Source: Paracoccaceae bacterium (GTDB lineage: Bacteria; Pseudomonadota; Alphaproteobacteria; Rhodobacterales; Rhodobacteraceae). From it: a stretch of DNA of 53,653 nt. Shown here in pieces: positions 44,634 through 53,479 of this stretch. The translations under genes were made by a program, and so were the position numbers. The stretch is taken from assembly GCA_902606585.1 (NCBI GenBank), contig CACLGX010000008.1, positions 1 to 53,653 of the forward strand, written 5' to 3'. Within the stretch, counting starts at the first letter, position 1; each line of letters begins with the position of its first letter. Under the pieces are notes generated by a model that worked only from the letters and a program-made list of their open reading frames with translations, was not told where the DNA came from and did no database searches.

Positions 44634-45056
44634 CTATTCGTCTCTGTGTACTTTTTCTTTACGCTCGTGTTTTTCTTGGGCCTCCAAAGTCATAGTAGCA
44701 ATCGGTCGGGCATCCAACCTTCTAAGAGAAATGGGGTCTCCTGTTTTTTCGCAGTACCCGTACTCACCTTCATCAATCCGCCGTAATGCAGAATCAATTT
44801 TAGCAACAAGCTTTCTTTGACGGTCTCTTGTACGTAGTTCTAAAGCGCGATCTGTTTCCTCACTCGCTCTGTCTGCTATGTCAGGGATATTTCGAGTACT
44901 ATCCTGAAGACCCTCAATGGTATCCTTGCTGTCAGACATTAAATCTGCTTTCCAAATTAATAACTTACGTTTAAAATATTCTAGTTGGCGGTCGTTCATA
45001 AACGGCTCATCTTCAGCCGGTCTATAATCATTTGCCAGAAAAACTTCAGGCTTCAT
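44634..45056 (-). CDS. dksA: DksA/TraR-family RNA polymerase-binding regulator
   Basis: 140 residues from the chosen start. Binds the RNA polymerase secondary channel and works with ppGpp. A coiled coil (~20-85) is followed by the globular zinc-finger region, but only one of four zinc Cys is present (GYCEKTGDPISLRRLDARP; the other positions are Thr/Ser/Ala-like). Such degenerate fingers are usual in alphaproteobacterial DksA. The coil-tip Asp-x-x-Asp-Arg-Ala (DIADRASEE) is intact. AGGGGAGGG precedes the ATG at 45056; the frame is open 12 codons further upstream. Confidence 0.93.
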   Translation of the reverse strand: MKPEVFLANDYRPAEDEPFMNDRQLEYFKRKLLIWKADLMSDSKDTIEGLQDSTRNIPDIADRASEETDRALELRTRDRQRKLVAKIDSALRRIDEGEYGYCEKTGDPISLRRLDARPIATMTLEAQEKHERKEKVHRDE

Positions 45057-45235
45057 AATCACCCTCCCCTCAAGCGTTTCAATATTGGACATGCAGACCT
45101 CTTTTTATGTTCATCTTTATATCCCTGTAGAGCCGAGTTAAACTACCTAGGGTAATTTGTCACTAGTCAAATCAAAAGATTGAAGCTTTTCGATTATTTA
45201 GTTATTTTTAAAAAGCTTTTAAAATGAGGTTTAAT

Positions 45236-46075
45236 ATGAAATTTAACGGCACAGATAATTATATAGCTACTGAAGATTTAATGATCGCGGTGAATGCTGC
45301 CGTTACTTTGGAACGACCTCTTTTAATTAAGGGAGAACCTGGAACAGGAAAAACGGAACTGGCGAAACAAGTATCGCTTGGCTTGAATTTAGAAATGCTG
45401 GAATGGAATATAAAATCCACAACCAAAGCCCAACAGGGTCTATATGAATATGACGCTGTTTCCAGGCTAAGAGATAGCCAGCTGGGTGACGAGCGCGTAA
45501 ATGACGTCTCAAATTACATTCGAAAAGGCAAACTCTGGGACGCCTTTGAAAGTAAGCAAAAAGTGGTTTTGCTTATCGACGAAATAGATAAGGCGGACAT
45601 TGAGTTTCCAAACGATCTTCTTCAAGAATTAGATAAAATGGCCTTTTATGTGTACGAAACTGGGCAAACCATTTCTGCTAAACATCGACCAGTTGTTATA
45701 ATTACATCAAATAACGAGAAGGAACTGCCGGATGCGTTTTTGAGAAGATGTTTCTTTCATTATATTAAATTTCCAGACCAGGAAACTTTGCGTAAGATAG
45801 TAAGGGTTCATTACCCTGATATAAAAGATAATCTTCTTTCGACGGCTTTAACCCAATTTTTCGAAATTAGAGAACAGTCTGGTCTGAAGAAAAAGCCCTC
45901 AACTTCTGAAGTGCTAGATTGGTTGAAGCTATTGCTTGCGGACGATTTGAAGCCAGAGGATTTGCGTCGAAATAGTTCATCAGCATTGCCAAAATTGCAT
46001 GGAGCGCTTTTAAAAAATGAACAAGACGTGCAGCTTTTTGAAAGGTTAGCCTTTATCGCAAGAAATGAACGTTAA
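45236..46075 (+). CDS. MoxR-family AAA+ ATPase
   Basis: 279 residues. Walker A GEPGTGKTE, Walker B VVLLIDEIDKADIEF, sensor-1 Asn in IITSNNEKELPDAFLRRC. MoxR ATPases work with von Willebrand A-domain proteins as metal-cofactor or complex-assembly chaperones; the VWA partner is encoded at 46272-47456. ATG 45236 has GAGG six bases upstream; an ATG at 45224 is also open. Divergent from dksA. Confidence 0.94.
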   Translation: MKFNGTDNYIATEDLMIAVNAAVTLERPLLIKGEPGTGKTELAKQVSLGLNLEMLEWNIKSTTKAQQGLYEYDAVSRLRDSQLGDERVNDVSNYIRKGKLWDAFESKQKVVLLIDEIDKADIEFPNDLLQELDKMAFYVYETGQTISAKHRPVVIITSNNEKELPDAFLRRCFFHYIKFPDQETLRKIVRVHYPDIKDNLLSTALTQFFEIREQSGLKKKPSTSEVLDWLKLLLADDLKPEDLRRNSSSALPKLHGALLKNEQDVQLFERLAFIARNER

Positions 46076-46102
46076 ACCTTCAGAGTAAAATTTAGGAAAA
46101 AA

Positions 46103-46267
46103 ATGTATCTAATCGCGGCATTAATAGGTGCTCTTATAGGAGCAAGGACTGCAAGAAAAAGGAAAGGCACAGTTATGGACGTGGCCTTTTACGCAGCTGG
46201 TTATTCCATCGCATTTGCTTTGGTCTCGCTAATTATCACTCTAATAATCCACCGGAATTTTCTGTAA
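46103..46267 (+). CDS. Small membrane protein between MoxR and VWA genes
   Basis: 54 residues, too short for most gene finders: MYLIAALIGALIGARTARKR, then a short loop and a second hydrophobic segment (VAFYAAGYSIAFALVSLIIT) ending HRNFL. Two membrane helices separated by a basic loop. AGGA sits ten bases before the ATG, and it lies 27 bases after the moxR stop and four before the next gene, so it is clearly in the operon. I recall a similar short protein at this place in Rhodobacteraceae, sometimes mislabelled as an apolipoprotein acyltransferase. Function unknown. Confidence 0.7.
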   Translation: MYLIAALIGALIGARTARKRKGTVMDVAFYAAGYSIAFALVSLIITLIIHRNFL

Positions 46268-46271
46268 ATAA

Positions 46272-47456
46272 ATGTTCATTAAATTTTTCGATAATTTACG
46301 CAAATCTGGGATCCCCGTAAGTCTCAGGGAATACTTAACTTTTCTGGAGGCCTTGAGCAAAAATATTGGCACCTATGAAATCGAAAACTTTTATATTCTG
46401 GCTCGTACAATCATGGTAAAAGACGAAAGGCACCTAGATCGATTTGACATAGCTTTTTCTCATACATTCAATGGTCTAGACGAACTTTCTTTAGAAGAAA
46501 TTATTAATAAAGCAGAGTTACCTGGCGACTGGTTAAAAAAATTAGCTGAAAAATACTTAAGCGAAGAAGAAATGGCGGAAATTAAATCTTTAGGCGGGTT
46601 TGAAAAACTAATGGAGACATTGAAAAAACGCTTGGAGGAGCAAAAAGCACGACACCAAGGCGGTAATAAATGGATAGGAACTGCGGGAACAAGCCCGTTT
46701 GGTGCATACGGATACAATCCAGAAGGAATAAGAATTGGTCAAAATGAAAGTCGCCATAAAAAAGCTGTCAAAGTTTGGGATAAACGAAATTTCAAAAACC
46801 TAGATGACACTATCGAAATAGGAACAAGAAATATCAAAGTTGCATTGAAAAGACTACGAAAATGGGCACGAGATGGTGCAGAAGAAGAGCTAGATATTGA
46901 CAAAACAATCCAGTCAACAGCGGAAAATGGCTATTTGGATGTAAAAACCCGACCAGAGCGGCGAAATGCAGTGAAAGTTTTACTCTTTTTGGATGTTGGT
47001 GGCTCAATGGACCCCTATATAAAATTAGTCGAAGAACTTTTTTCCGCTGCCAGAAGTGAATTTAAGCATTTAGAATATTTTTACTTCCACAACTGTATTT
47101 ATGAGGGTGTCTGGAAAGATAATCAAAGAAGATGGACTGAGCAAATACCCACAGACGAAATAATTCGCACTTATGGCAATGACTATAAATGCATATGCGT
47201 TGGAGATGCTTCAATGTCGCCCTACGAAATAGCTTTCCCAGGTGGAGCCAATGAACATTACAATGCTGAATCCGGTCAAGTTTGGTTAGACAGAATTCGT
47301 TCTCAGTGGCCAAATAGTCTTTGGATAAACCCAGTAAAACAAAGTCTTTGGGGCTATACTCAGTCTATAGAAATGATAAAAGACATTTTTGAAGATAAAA
47401 TGGTACCAATGACACTTGAGGGTTTAGAGAAGGGTATGAAAGAATTAGCTCGTTGA
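46272..47456 (+). CDS. VWA-domain protein, CoxE-like, partner of MoxR
   Basis: 394 residues. The N-terminal half is helical with a basic Gly-rich stretch (GGNKWIGTAGTSPFGAYGYN). The C-terminal half is a von Willebrand A fold with a MIDAS-type motif FLDVGGSM (near residue 239), where the usual DxSxS reads DVGGS. Such proteins act with MoxR ATPases as chaperones for enzyme maturation (for example CoxD/CoxE in CO dehydrogenase). No CO dehydrogenase genes lie here, so the client is unknown. Confidence 0.9.
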   Translation: MFIKFFDNLRKSGIPVSLREYLTFLEALSKNIGTYEIENFYILARTIMVKDERHLDRFDIAFSHTFNGLDELSLEEIINKAELPGDWLKKLAEKYLSEEEMAEIKSLGGFEKLMETLKKRLEEQKARHQGGNKWIGTAGTSPFGAYGYNPEGIRIGQNESRHKKAVKVWDKRNFKNLDDTIEIGTRNIKVALKRLRKWARDGAEEELDIDKTIQSTAENGYLDVKTRPERRNAVKVLLFLDVGGSMDPYIKLVEELFSAARSEFKHLEYFYFHNCIYEGVWKDNQRRWTEQIPTDEIIRTYGNDYKCICVGDASMSPYEIAFPGGANEHYNAESGQVWLDRIRSQWPNSLWINPVKQSLWGYTQSIEMIKDIFEDKMVPMTLEGLEKGMKELAR

Positions 47457-47478
47457 AAAATTTAAGGTTATTTTTCAT

Positions 47479-48165
47479 ATGTCAACTTTACTAATCCCTG
47501 TAGTATTGGCAGGCCTCTATGGTATCGTCATGTTTCAATTTTCCGCTTGGTCTTTGAAAAGGCAGCTATCGAGGCAATCAAACCCACTGATAGATAAAAA
47601 ACTAGAAAAAATAATGGGCAAGTTTGCAAATGTGCTTGAAGTTGAGAAGATCCGTATAAACATTTTTGAAACTGAACCGATAAATGGCCTAGCGGCGCCT
47701 GACGGTAGAATTTTTATTACAAGAGGCTTTTATAAAAAATATCAAGATGGAGATATAACAGTTGAAGAAATATCCTCCGTAGTAGCCCACGAATTAGGAC
47801 ACGTAGCATTAGGTCATATTAGAAGAAGAATGATTGATTTTTCTGGACAGAATGCCGTTCGAGCAGCTCTCGGTGCATTACTTTCTCGTTTGATTCCTGG
47901 GTTGGGAGGTTTTATTGCTGGTATTATTGGAAATTTATTAATGGCTAAGCTATCACGGCGGGATGAGTATGAAGCAGATGAATATGCTTCTGCTTTAATG
48001 ATTAAATCTGGTCTCGGAATAGAACCACAAATCTCTATGTTTAAAAAGTTAGATAAAATTTCAAACTTACAAGGTTCCGCACCAGCTTGGTTAATGAGCC
48101 ATCCTCCAACACAAGAGAGAATAAATTCAATTAAAAAAACACATGCAAAAATTTATCACAGGTAA
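47479..48165 (+). CDS. M48-family membrane zinc metallopeptidase
   Basis: 228 residues. An N-terminal membrane helix (residues ~4-24, LIPVVLAGLYGIVMFQFSAW), then the catalytic domain with HELGH (VVAHELGHVALGH) and a downstream Glu in RRDEYEADEYA, and a second hydrophobic Gly-rich segment (GGFIAGIIGNLLMAKL). C-terminal SHPPTQERI is typical of M48 (HtpX/Ste24-like) proteases. It follows the VWA gene by 22 bases and ends five bases from convergent pgi. Confidence 0.92.
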   Translation: MSTLLIPVVLAGLYGIVMFQFSAWSLKRQLSRQSNPLIDKKLEKIMGKFANVLEVEKIRINIFETEPINGLAAPDGRIFITRGFYKKYQDGDITVEEISSVVAHELGHVALGHIRRRMIDFSGQNAVRAALGALLSRLIPGLGGFIAGIIGNLLMAKLSRRDEYEADEYASALMIKSGLGIEPQISMFKKLDKISNLQGSAPAWLMSHPPTQERINSIKKTHAKIYHR

Positions 48166-48170
48166 GCTAT

Positions 48171-49775
48171 TTACCACATAGTTTTAGCAACCTTGACTAA
48201 GTTTTGGGTTGAGGCGTTCAAATCGTTGCTGTCGGAACCTGTTGTTAAAAAATTCTCTAGCCCAGTAGCTAATTCTTTACCTAACTCCACTCCCCATTGA
48301 TCAAAACTATTTATCCCTAAGATTTTACCCTCTACAAAAACCCTATGCTCATAAAGCGCAATTATTTTACCTAAAATTTTTGGTGTCAACTTAGAATATA
48401 AAAGAGTCGTGGAGGGTCGGTTTCCCTGAAAAACTCTATGTCGCGCTTGTTCCTCAAATTTTTCATGGTGAATATCGTCACTACTTAACTTAGAGCATAC
48501 TTCCTCAAAACTGCGCCCATGCATTAGGGCTTCTGATTGTGCAAAGCAATTCGATAATAATGTTTTATGATGATGATCTAAATACGGCTCATGTGACTGA
48601 GCCGCTACTAAAAATTCACAAGGTATTATTCTCGTACCTTGGTGTAACAACTGGAAGAAGGCGTGCTGACCATTGGTACCTGATTCACCCCAAACCACTG
48701 GAGAAGAATGAAAATCTAAAGGACTTCCATCAAGATCTACGCTCTTGCCATTACTTTCCATTTCCAATTGCTGCAAATAGGCTGGAAGCTTGCTAAGCCT
48801 TTGATCATAGGGCAGCACTGCTCTGGTTGAATAATTGCAAATTTGATTGTGCCAGACTCCAACTAAAGCCAGTAATATGGGTAAGTTTTTTTCCATCTCA
48901 GCAGTTTTAAAATGAACATCCATTTCATGAGCACCAATTAAAAGTGACTCAAAGGCTTCTGCTCCTAAAGCTATAATTATTGAGAGGCCTATTGGACCCC
49001 ACAGTGAGTAACGCCCCCCTACCCAATCTTCAAATCCAAAAACATGATCGCGAGAGATGCCAAATTCATCAGTTTTTTGAATTGCTGTAGATACAGCGGC
49101 AAATTGCAAGCAAGGCTCATTTACAGTTCCAGACATCCAGTCATAGGCAGTTTGAGCATTTTTCATAGTTTCCGAAGTGGTGAATGTTTTGGAAGCAACA
49201 ATAACCAAGGTCTTTTCAGGGTTTAATTTTGACAATACGTCGTGAACATGTGACCCATCCACATTAGAAATAAAATGACAGTTTGGCCCATCGTCATATG
49301 GTGCTAAAGCTTTAACAACCATGGCTGGTCCTAAATCAGACCCTCCTATGCCAATATTAACCACATCAGTTATAGCGCCACCTTGACCGGAAAACTGACC
49401 CGACCTTACACGGTCAGAAAATACTTTCATTCTTTCCAACGTTTGCAAAATAGAAGGCATAACATCTAGTTTATTTACATAAATTGGGGTAGCTTCTAAA
49501 TTCCTGAGCGCTGTGTGTAAGACAGCTCTGCCTTCACTAGTATTAATTAGTTCGCCTCTAAACATGGCATCTCGCGCCTTAGAAATACCTCTAAATTTGG
49601 CTAAATTAATCAATAACTCAAGTGTTGGCTGATCAATGTTTGTTTTGGAAAAATCTAAAAATAAGTCTTCTTGTAAGACGGAGAAATTCATTGCCCGTTT
49701 TTTATCTTGGTCAAACAAGTAGGTGATTCTTCTATCTTTTACTTTTTGAAAGTATTTTAATAAATGATCAAACAT
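48171..49775 (-). CDS. pgi: Glucose-6-phosphate isomerase
   Basis: Interconverts glucose-6-P and fructose-6-P. 534 residues. Motifs: NIGIGGSDLGPAMVVKAL, ASKTFTTSETMKNA, the signature GGRYSLWGPIGLSI, the catalytic Glu region PVVWGESGTNGQHAFFQL, and C-terminal SFDQWGVELGKEL with the catalytic Lys. ATG 49775 is chosen over the TTG one codon upstream. Last gene of zwf-pgl-pgi; 14 bases after pgl. Confidence 0.97.
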   Translation of the reverse strand: MFDHLLKYFQKVKDRRITYLFDQDKKRAMNFSVLQEDLFLDFSKTNIDQPTLELLINLAKFRGISKARDAMFRGELINTSEGRAVLHTALRNLEATPIYVNKLDVMPSILQTLERMKVFSDRVRSGQFSGQGGAITDVVNIGIGGSDLGPAMVVKALAPYDDGPNCHFISNVDGSHVHDVLSKLNPEKTLVIVASKTFTTSETMKNAQTAYDWMSGTVNEPCLQFAAVSTAIQKTDEFGISRDHVFGFEDWVGGRYSLWGPIGLSIIIALGAEAFESLLIGAHEMDVHFKTAEMEKNLPILLALVGVWHNQICNYSTRAVLPYDQRLSKLPAYLQQLEMESNGKSVDLDGSPLDFHSSPVVWGESGTNGQHAFFQLLHQGTRIIPCEFLVAAQSHEPYLDHHHKTLLSNCFAQSEALMHGRSFEEVCSKLSSDDIHHEKFEEQARHRVFQGNRPSTTLLYSKLTPKILGKIIALYEHRVFVEGKILGINSFDQWGVELGKELATGLENFLTTGSDSNDLNASTQNLVKVAKTMW

Positions 49776-49789
49776 CAAAATCTCATTAA

Positions 49790-50479
49790 TTATGCGGCCC
49801 AGTGTACACTGGCGCCTGGCAAAATAGCTGAAATAGGCGCAATGCTAGAGGGCAAATCGATAGCCTTTTCAAAGGCTGCGCGTTTTTCGTCACCAAAAAT
49901 CACTAAATGCTTAATTCTAGAATTATTCAAGACTTGGGCCGTAAGCGTTATTCTTGCATCTAATGCACCTTCAGCTCGCATAGGTAGTAAGGTCGGTGCG
50001 TTACTCGAAAGTGCTTTCTCAAGATTATCACCACCAGGAAATAGTGATGCCGTGTGCATATCCGCACCCATACCAAAAAGTAAAACAGAAATAGGCAAAC
50101 TCCGTTCTATACACTCTTGCAATTGAGGAATACCGAGTTCTGGGGTTAAGGCACCAGAGTACATCGAGATATATGTCGCCACGGCAGCTTTTTTAATTAA
50201 TAGTCTTTCCTGAAGTAACTTTGTGTTTGAACGCTCACTACTTTCAGGTACCCAGCGCTCATCATTCAAAATTATACTTACTCTTTTCCAATCCAAATCA
50301 AATTCACAAAGCTTATCAAAAATTGGACCTGGGGTGCTGCCACCTGGAACAGAAAAAATAACGTTTTTTCTTTTTTGTATCGATGCGGACAAATCAGAAG
50401 CTAGAATTTGTGCAACTTTAGAAACCAAATCCTCTCTGCCATTATACTTTAAAAAATCAATCAAGGTATTTCGCGCCAC
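49790..50479 (-). CDS. pgl: 6-phosphogluconolactonase
   Basis: Hydrolyses 6-phosphogluconolactone, the product of Zwf. 229 residues. FSVPGGSTPGPIFDKL, ILNDERWVPESSERSN and LFGMGADMHTASLFPG are the family motifs. The GTG start lies inside the last codons of zwf (19-base overlap), so it is translationally coupled. pgi follows. Confidence 0.95.
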   Translation of the reverse strand: MARNTLIDFLKYNGREDLVSKVAQILASDLSASIQKRKNVIFSVPGGSTPGPIFDKLCEFDLDWKRVSIILNDERWVPESSERSNTKLLQERLLIKKAAVATYISMYSGALTPELGIPQLQECIERSLPISVLLFGMGADMHTASLFPGGDNLEKALSSNAPTLLPMRAEGALDARITLTAQVLNNSRIKHLVIFGDEKRAAFEKAIDLPSSIAPISAILPGASVHWAA

Positions 50480-51909
50480 TTGCGGCCTTCACGCTCCAAA
50501 AGGGTCAGGCTATCCTGCGGACCAGAACTTCCACTGTCATAAGGTTTTGGAACGTCGTTTCTGTCGACCCATCCATTAATTATCGGGTCTGTCCATGCCC
50601 AAGCCGCCTCAACTTCGTCTCCTCGCATAAATAGAGTTTGATTTCCTCGAATGACGTCCATTATCAATCTTTCATAGGCATCCGGCACTGCGTTTTCTTC
50701 AATTCCCAGTGTTTCAGAAAATGTCATATCCAATGGCACGTCAATCAAACGCATACCACCCGGACCCGGTTCTTTTATGGTTACATCCATCGTAATTCCT
50801 TCGTCAGGCTGAAGCCTAATGATGAGAGCATTTTGATGGTTTCCGGCTTCTGGACCAAAAATACTGTGAGGTTTTTCCTTAAATATAACAGCTATTTCCG
50901 ATGTTCGTGCTTTAAGTCTTTTACCGGTACGCAGATAAAAAGGTACGCCGGCCCAGCGATAATTACTTATGTTAACTTTAAGGGCTACGAAACTTTCAGT
51001 CTTGGAGTTTTTATTGCCGACACCTGTCCGATAATCTAGGTGATCAACGCCTGTTCCATACTGACCCCGTACGATGTGGTGTGGAGCCACGGGATCAAGT
51101 GCTCTTATTACCTTTAATTTTTCATCTCGCACAGAGTCAGGTTCGAAGCGCGCAGGAGGCTCCATAGCAATTAAGCATAATAATTGCATTAGGTGGTTTT
51201 GAACCATATCTCTCATTGCGCCCGAATGATCATAATATTCACCTCGATCCCCAACCCCAACAGTTTCGGATACTGTAATTTGTATATGATCAACATACTG
51301 AGCGTTCCAAAGCGGCTCAAACAACATATTCCCAAATCTTATAGCCATTAAGTTCTGTACTGTTTCTTTGCCCAAGTAGTGGTCGATGCGATATATTTGC
51401 TCTTCAGAAAAATGTTCTGCTAAAATTGCGTTCAATTGTTTTGAAGTCTTCAAATTTCGCCCAAATGGTTTTTCGACAACAATACGACTATTTTCAGAAG
51501 TTATTTCATGTTTATGTAAACGCTCTGCTAAACTTCCAAATAATGAAGGTGAAACAGAAAAGTAAAAAGCGCGTATTTTTTTTGGTCTAAGAGCTGTTTT
51601 TAATTCATTCCACCCATTTGAACCATTAGCATCAATCTGGATGTAATTTAGGCAATTTAAAAAATTTTTAAGATCATCACCTTTAAAATTTATTTCAGCA
51701 AAGCTTTTGATAGAATTTTCTACGAGATCATTGAATGTTTTTTGTGATAAACTTGATCGGGCAGCACCAAACACTTGAGAGTCCGTCGGCATTTGACCTG
51801 CAAGAAACCTTCTAAACAAACCAGGAAAAATCTTTCTCTTTGCCAGATCACCCGTTGCTCCAAAAATGACCAAATCAAATGACTCAACAGGGATAACTCG
51901 AGATACCAT
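50461..51909 (-). CDS. zwf: Glucose-6-phosphate 1-dehydrogenase
   Basis: First step of the Entner-Doudoroff/pentose phosphate routes. 482 residues. N-terminal Rossmann motif VIFGATGDLAKRKIFPGL; the substrate site RIDHYLGKETVQNLMAIRFG with its catalytic His/Lys; NHLMQLLCLIAMEPP; and RTGKRLKARTSEIAVIFK. First gene of zwf-pgl-pgi. A LacI-type palindrome lies 39 bases upstream of the ATG. Confidence 0.97.
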   Translation of the reverse strand: MVSRVIPVESFDLVIFGATGDLAKRKIFPGLFRRFLAGQMPTDSQVFGAARSSLSQKTFNDLVENSIKSFAEINFKGDDLKNFLNCLNYIQIDANGSNGWNELKTALRPKKIRAFYFSVSPSLFGSLAERLHKHEITSENSRIVVEKPFGRNLKTSKQLNAILAEHFSEEQIYRIDHYLGKETVQNLMAIRFGNMLFEPLWNAQYVDHIQITVSETVGVGDRGEYYDHSGAMRDMVQNHLMQLLCLIAMEPPARFEPDSVRDEKLKVIRALDPVAPHHIVRGQYGTGVDHLDYRTGVGNKNSKTESFVALKVNISNYRWAGVPFYLRTGKRLKARTSEIAVIFKEKPHSIFGPEAGNHQNALIIRLQPDEGITMDVTIKEPGPGGMRLIDVPLDMTFSETLGIEENAVPDAYERLIMDVIRGNQTLFMRGDEVEAAWAWTDPIINGWVDRNDVPKPYDSGSSGPQDSLTLLEREGRKWREIP

Positions 51910-51947
51910 ATTTAACTTCTTTTAATCACCAAAGCTGCGTAACATTT

Positions 51948-51959
51948 GTTAGCGCTAAC
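51948..51959 (-). promoter_or_regulatory. LacI-family operator upstream of zwf-pgl-pgi
   Basis: GTTAGCGCTAAC, a perfect 12-base palindrome centred on CG, 39-50 bases upstream of the zwf ATG. Many LacI-family sugar regulators bind TGTTAGCGCTAACA-like sites, and the gene set (glucose catabolism) fits. The regulator itself is not in the window. Confidence 0.6.
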
Positions 51960-52168
51960 GAAAAGATAAAAATATTTACACATGATTATTACACAAAAAA
52001 TACTTCTTAAGCAGATGAACATTAGCAAACACCAAGTTTTGCATGACATTAGTAAGAGACAAATATAAAATATACAAAAACATTTAAAAACTTTACCTTG
52101 CTATATCCTAATTTTCTTAGCTATAGCCCATTACAGAACGTTTATGCACTGAATTAACGAGGCCCAGC

Positions 52169-53425
52169 ATGTCTTACACACCCAAAAGTGACTTCTTGAA
52201 GATCATGATTGAGCGAGGATTTGTGGCGGATTGTACTGACTATGAAGGTCTTGATAGTGTAATAGTTGAAGGAAATATTGCAGCTTACATAGGTTTCGAT
52301 GCAACTGCTAAATCATTACATATAGGCAGTTTAATTCAAATCATGATGCTACGATGGTTACAAAAGACAGGGGGGCAACCTATAACCCTCATGGGTGGAG
52401 GAACAACTAAAGTCGGCGATCCTTCCTTTAGGGCAGAAGAAAGGCCTTTACTGGGCGCAACGCAAATTGAAGATAATATATCTGGCATAAAAAGAGTTTT
52501 TTCAGCCTATCTGAATTATGGTGATAAGTCAGATGACGCCCTAATGATTAACAATGATGAATGGCTATCTAATTTGAATTACTTGGAATTTCTACGGGAT
52601 GTCGGACGCTATTTTAGCGTGAACAGAATGTTAAGTTTTGAAAGTGTTAAATCACGCTTGGACAGAGAGCAAAGCCTATCATTCCTAGAATTTAATTACA
52701 TGATACTTCAGGCTTATGATTTTTATGAGCTTAATAAAAGATATGGCTGCAAACTCCAAATGGGTGGCTCTGATCAGCTCGGAAATATTATAAACGGTAT
52801 GGAATTGACTCGTCGTATTTCAGACGCACGAGTTTTTGGACTAACCTCTCCTTTACTGACAACTTCTGACGGCAAAAAAATGGGAAAATCTCAGGACGGT
52901 GCCATTTGGTTAAATGCGAATATGCTTTCTCCATATGAGTTTTGGCAGTTTTGGCGAAATACATCAGATGCAGATGTGGCCCGTTTTTTAAAATTATACA
53001 CGGAGCTCTCTTTAGATGAGTGTAATGTCCTCGGTAAACTTGAAGGTTCTGAAATCAATGATGCCAAAGTTGTATTAGCCAACGAGGTTACAACACTTCT
53101 GCACGGAAGAGATGCTGCAAATGCGGCAGCCAAAACATCTGCAGAAGTTTTCGAAAAGGGTGGTATCGGAGAAGATTTGCCAACTTTTACTTTTGAGCAA
53201 AGAGAAGTATCCGACGGCTTACCAATAATCCAAGCTTTTGTTAAAGCAGGGTTAGCCAAGTCTGGAAAAGAGGCAAAACGTTTAATTTCCGAAAACGGAG
53301 CCAAACTTGATGACGAATTAGTCACAAGCACAAATTTAACCCTCACTTCCGAAATGCTGGCGAGGCCAGTAAAGCTTTCCGCTGGGAAAAAGCGCCATGC
53401 GCTAGTTACTCTTATTTCCAGCTAA
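52169..53425 (+). CDS. tyrS: Tyrosyl-tRNA synthetase
   Basis: Class I synthetase, 418 residues. HIGH-like [17 protein letters not shown], tyrosine-binding [25 protein letters not shown]-like [11 protein letters not shown], and a C-terminal S4 RNA-binding domain ([20 protein letters not shown] ...). GAGG precedes the ATG. Divergent from zwf. Confidence 0.97.
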   Translation: MSYTPKSDFLKIMIERGFVADCTDYEGLDSVIVEGNIAAYIGFDATAKSLHIGSLIQIMMLRWLQKTGGQPITLMGGGTTKVGDPSFRAEERPLLGATQIEDNISGIKRVFSAYLNYGDKSDDALMINNDEWLSNLNYLEFLRDVGRYFSVNRMLSFESVKSRLDREQSLSFLEFNYMILQAYDFYELNKRYGCKLQMGGSDQLGNIINGMELTRRISDARVFGLTSPLLTTSDGKKMGKSQDGAIWLNANMLSPYEFWQFWRNTSDADVARFLKLYTELSLDECNVLGKLEGSEINDAKVVLANEVTTLLHGRDAANAAAKTSAEVFEKGGIGEDLPTFTFEQREVSDGLPIIQAFVKAGLAKSGKEAKRLISENGAKLDDELVTSTNLTLTSEMLARPVKLSAGKKRHALVTLISS

Positions 53426-53479
53426 TTTAACAAAGTTTTTAAAAACTTTAGCGTTACTAGTGTTCGCTGAAAAAATTAC

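Noticed and set aside
53431-53450. AAAGTTTT/AAAACTTT palindrome after tyrS as a terminator
   Set aside because: All A/T apart from one G/C pair and no T-run beyond it; stability too low to support a call.
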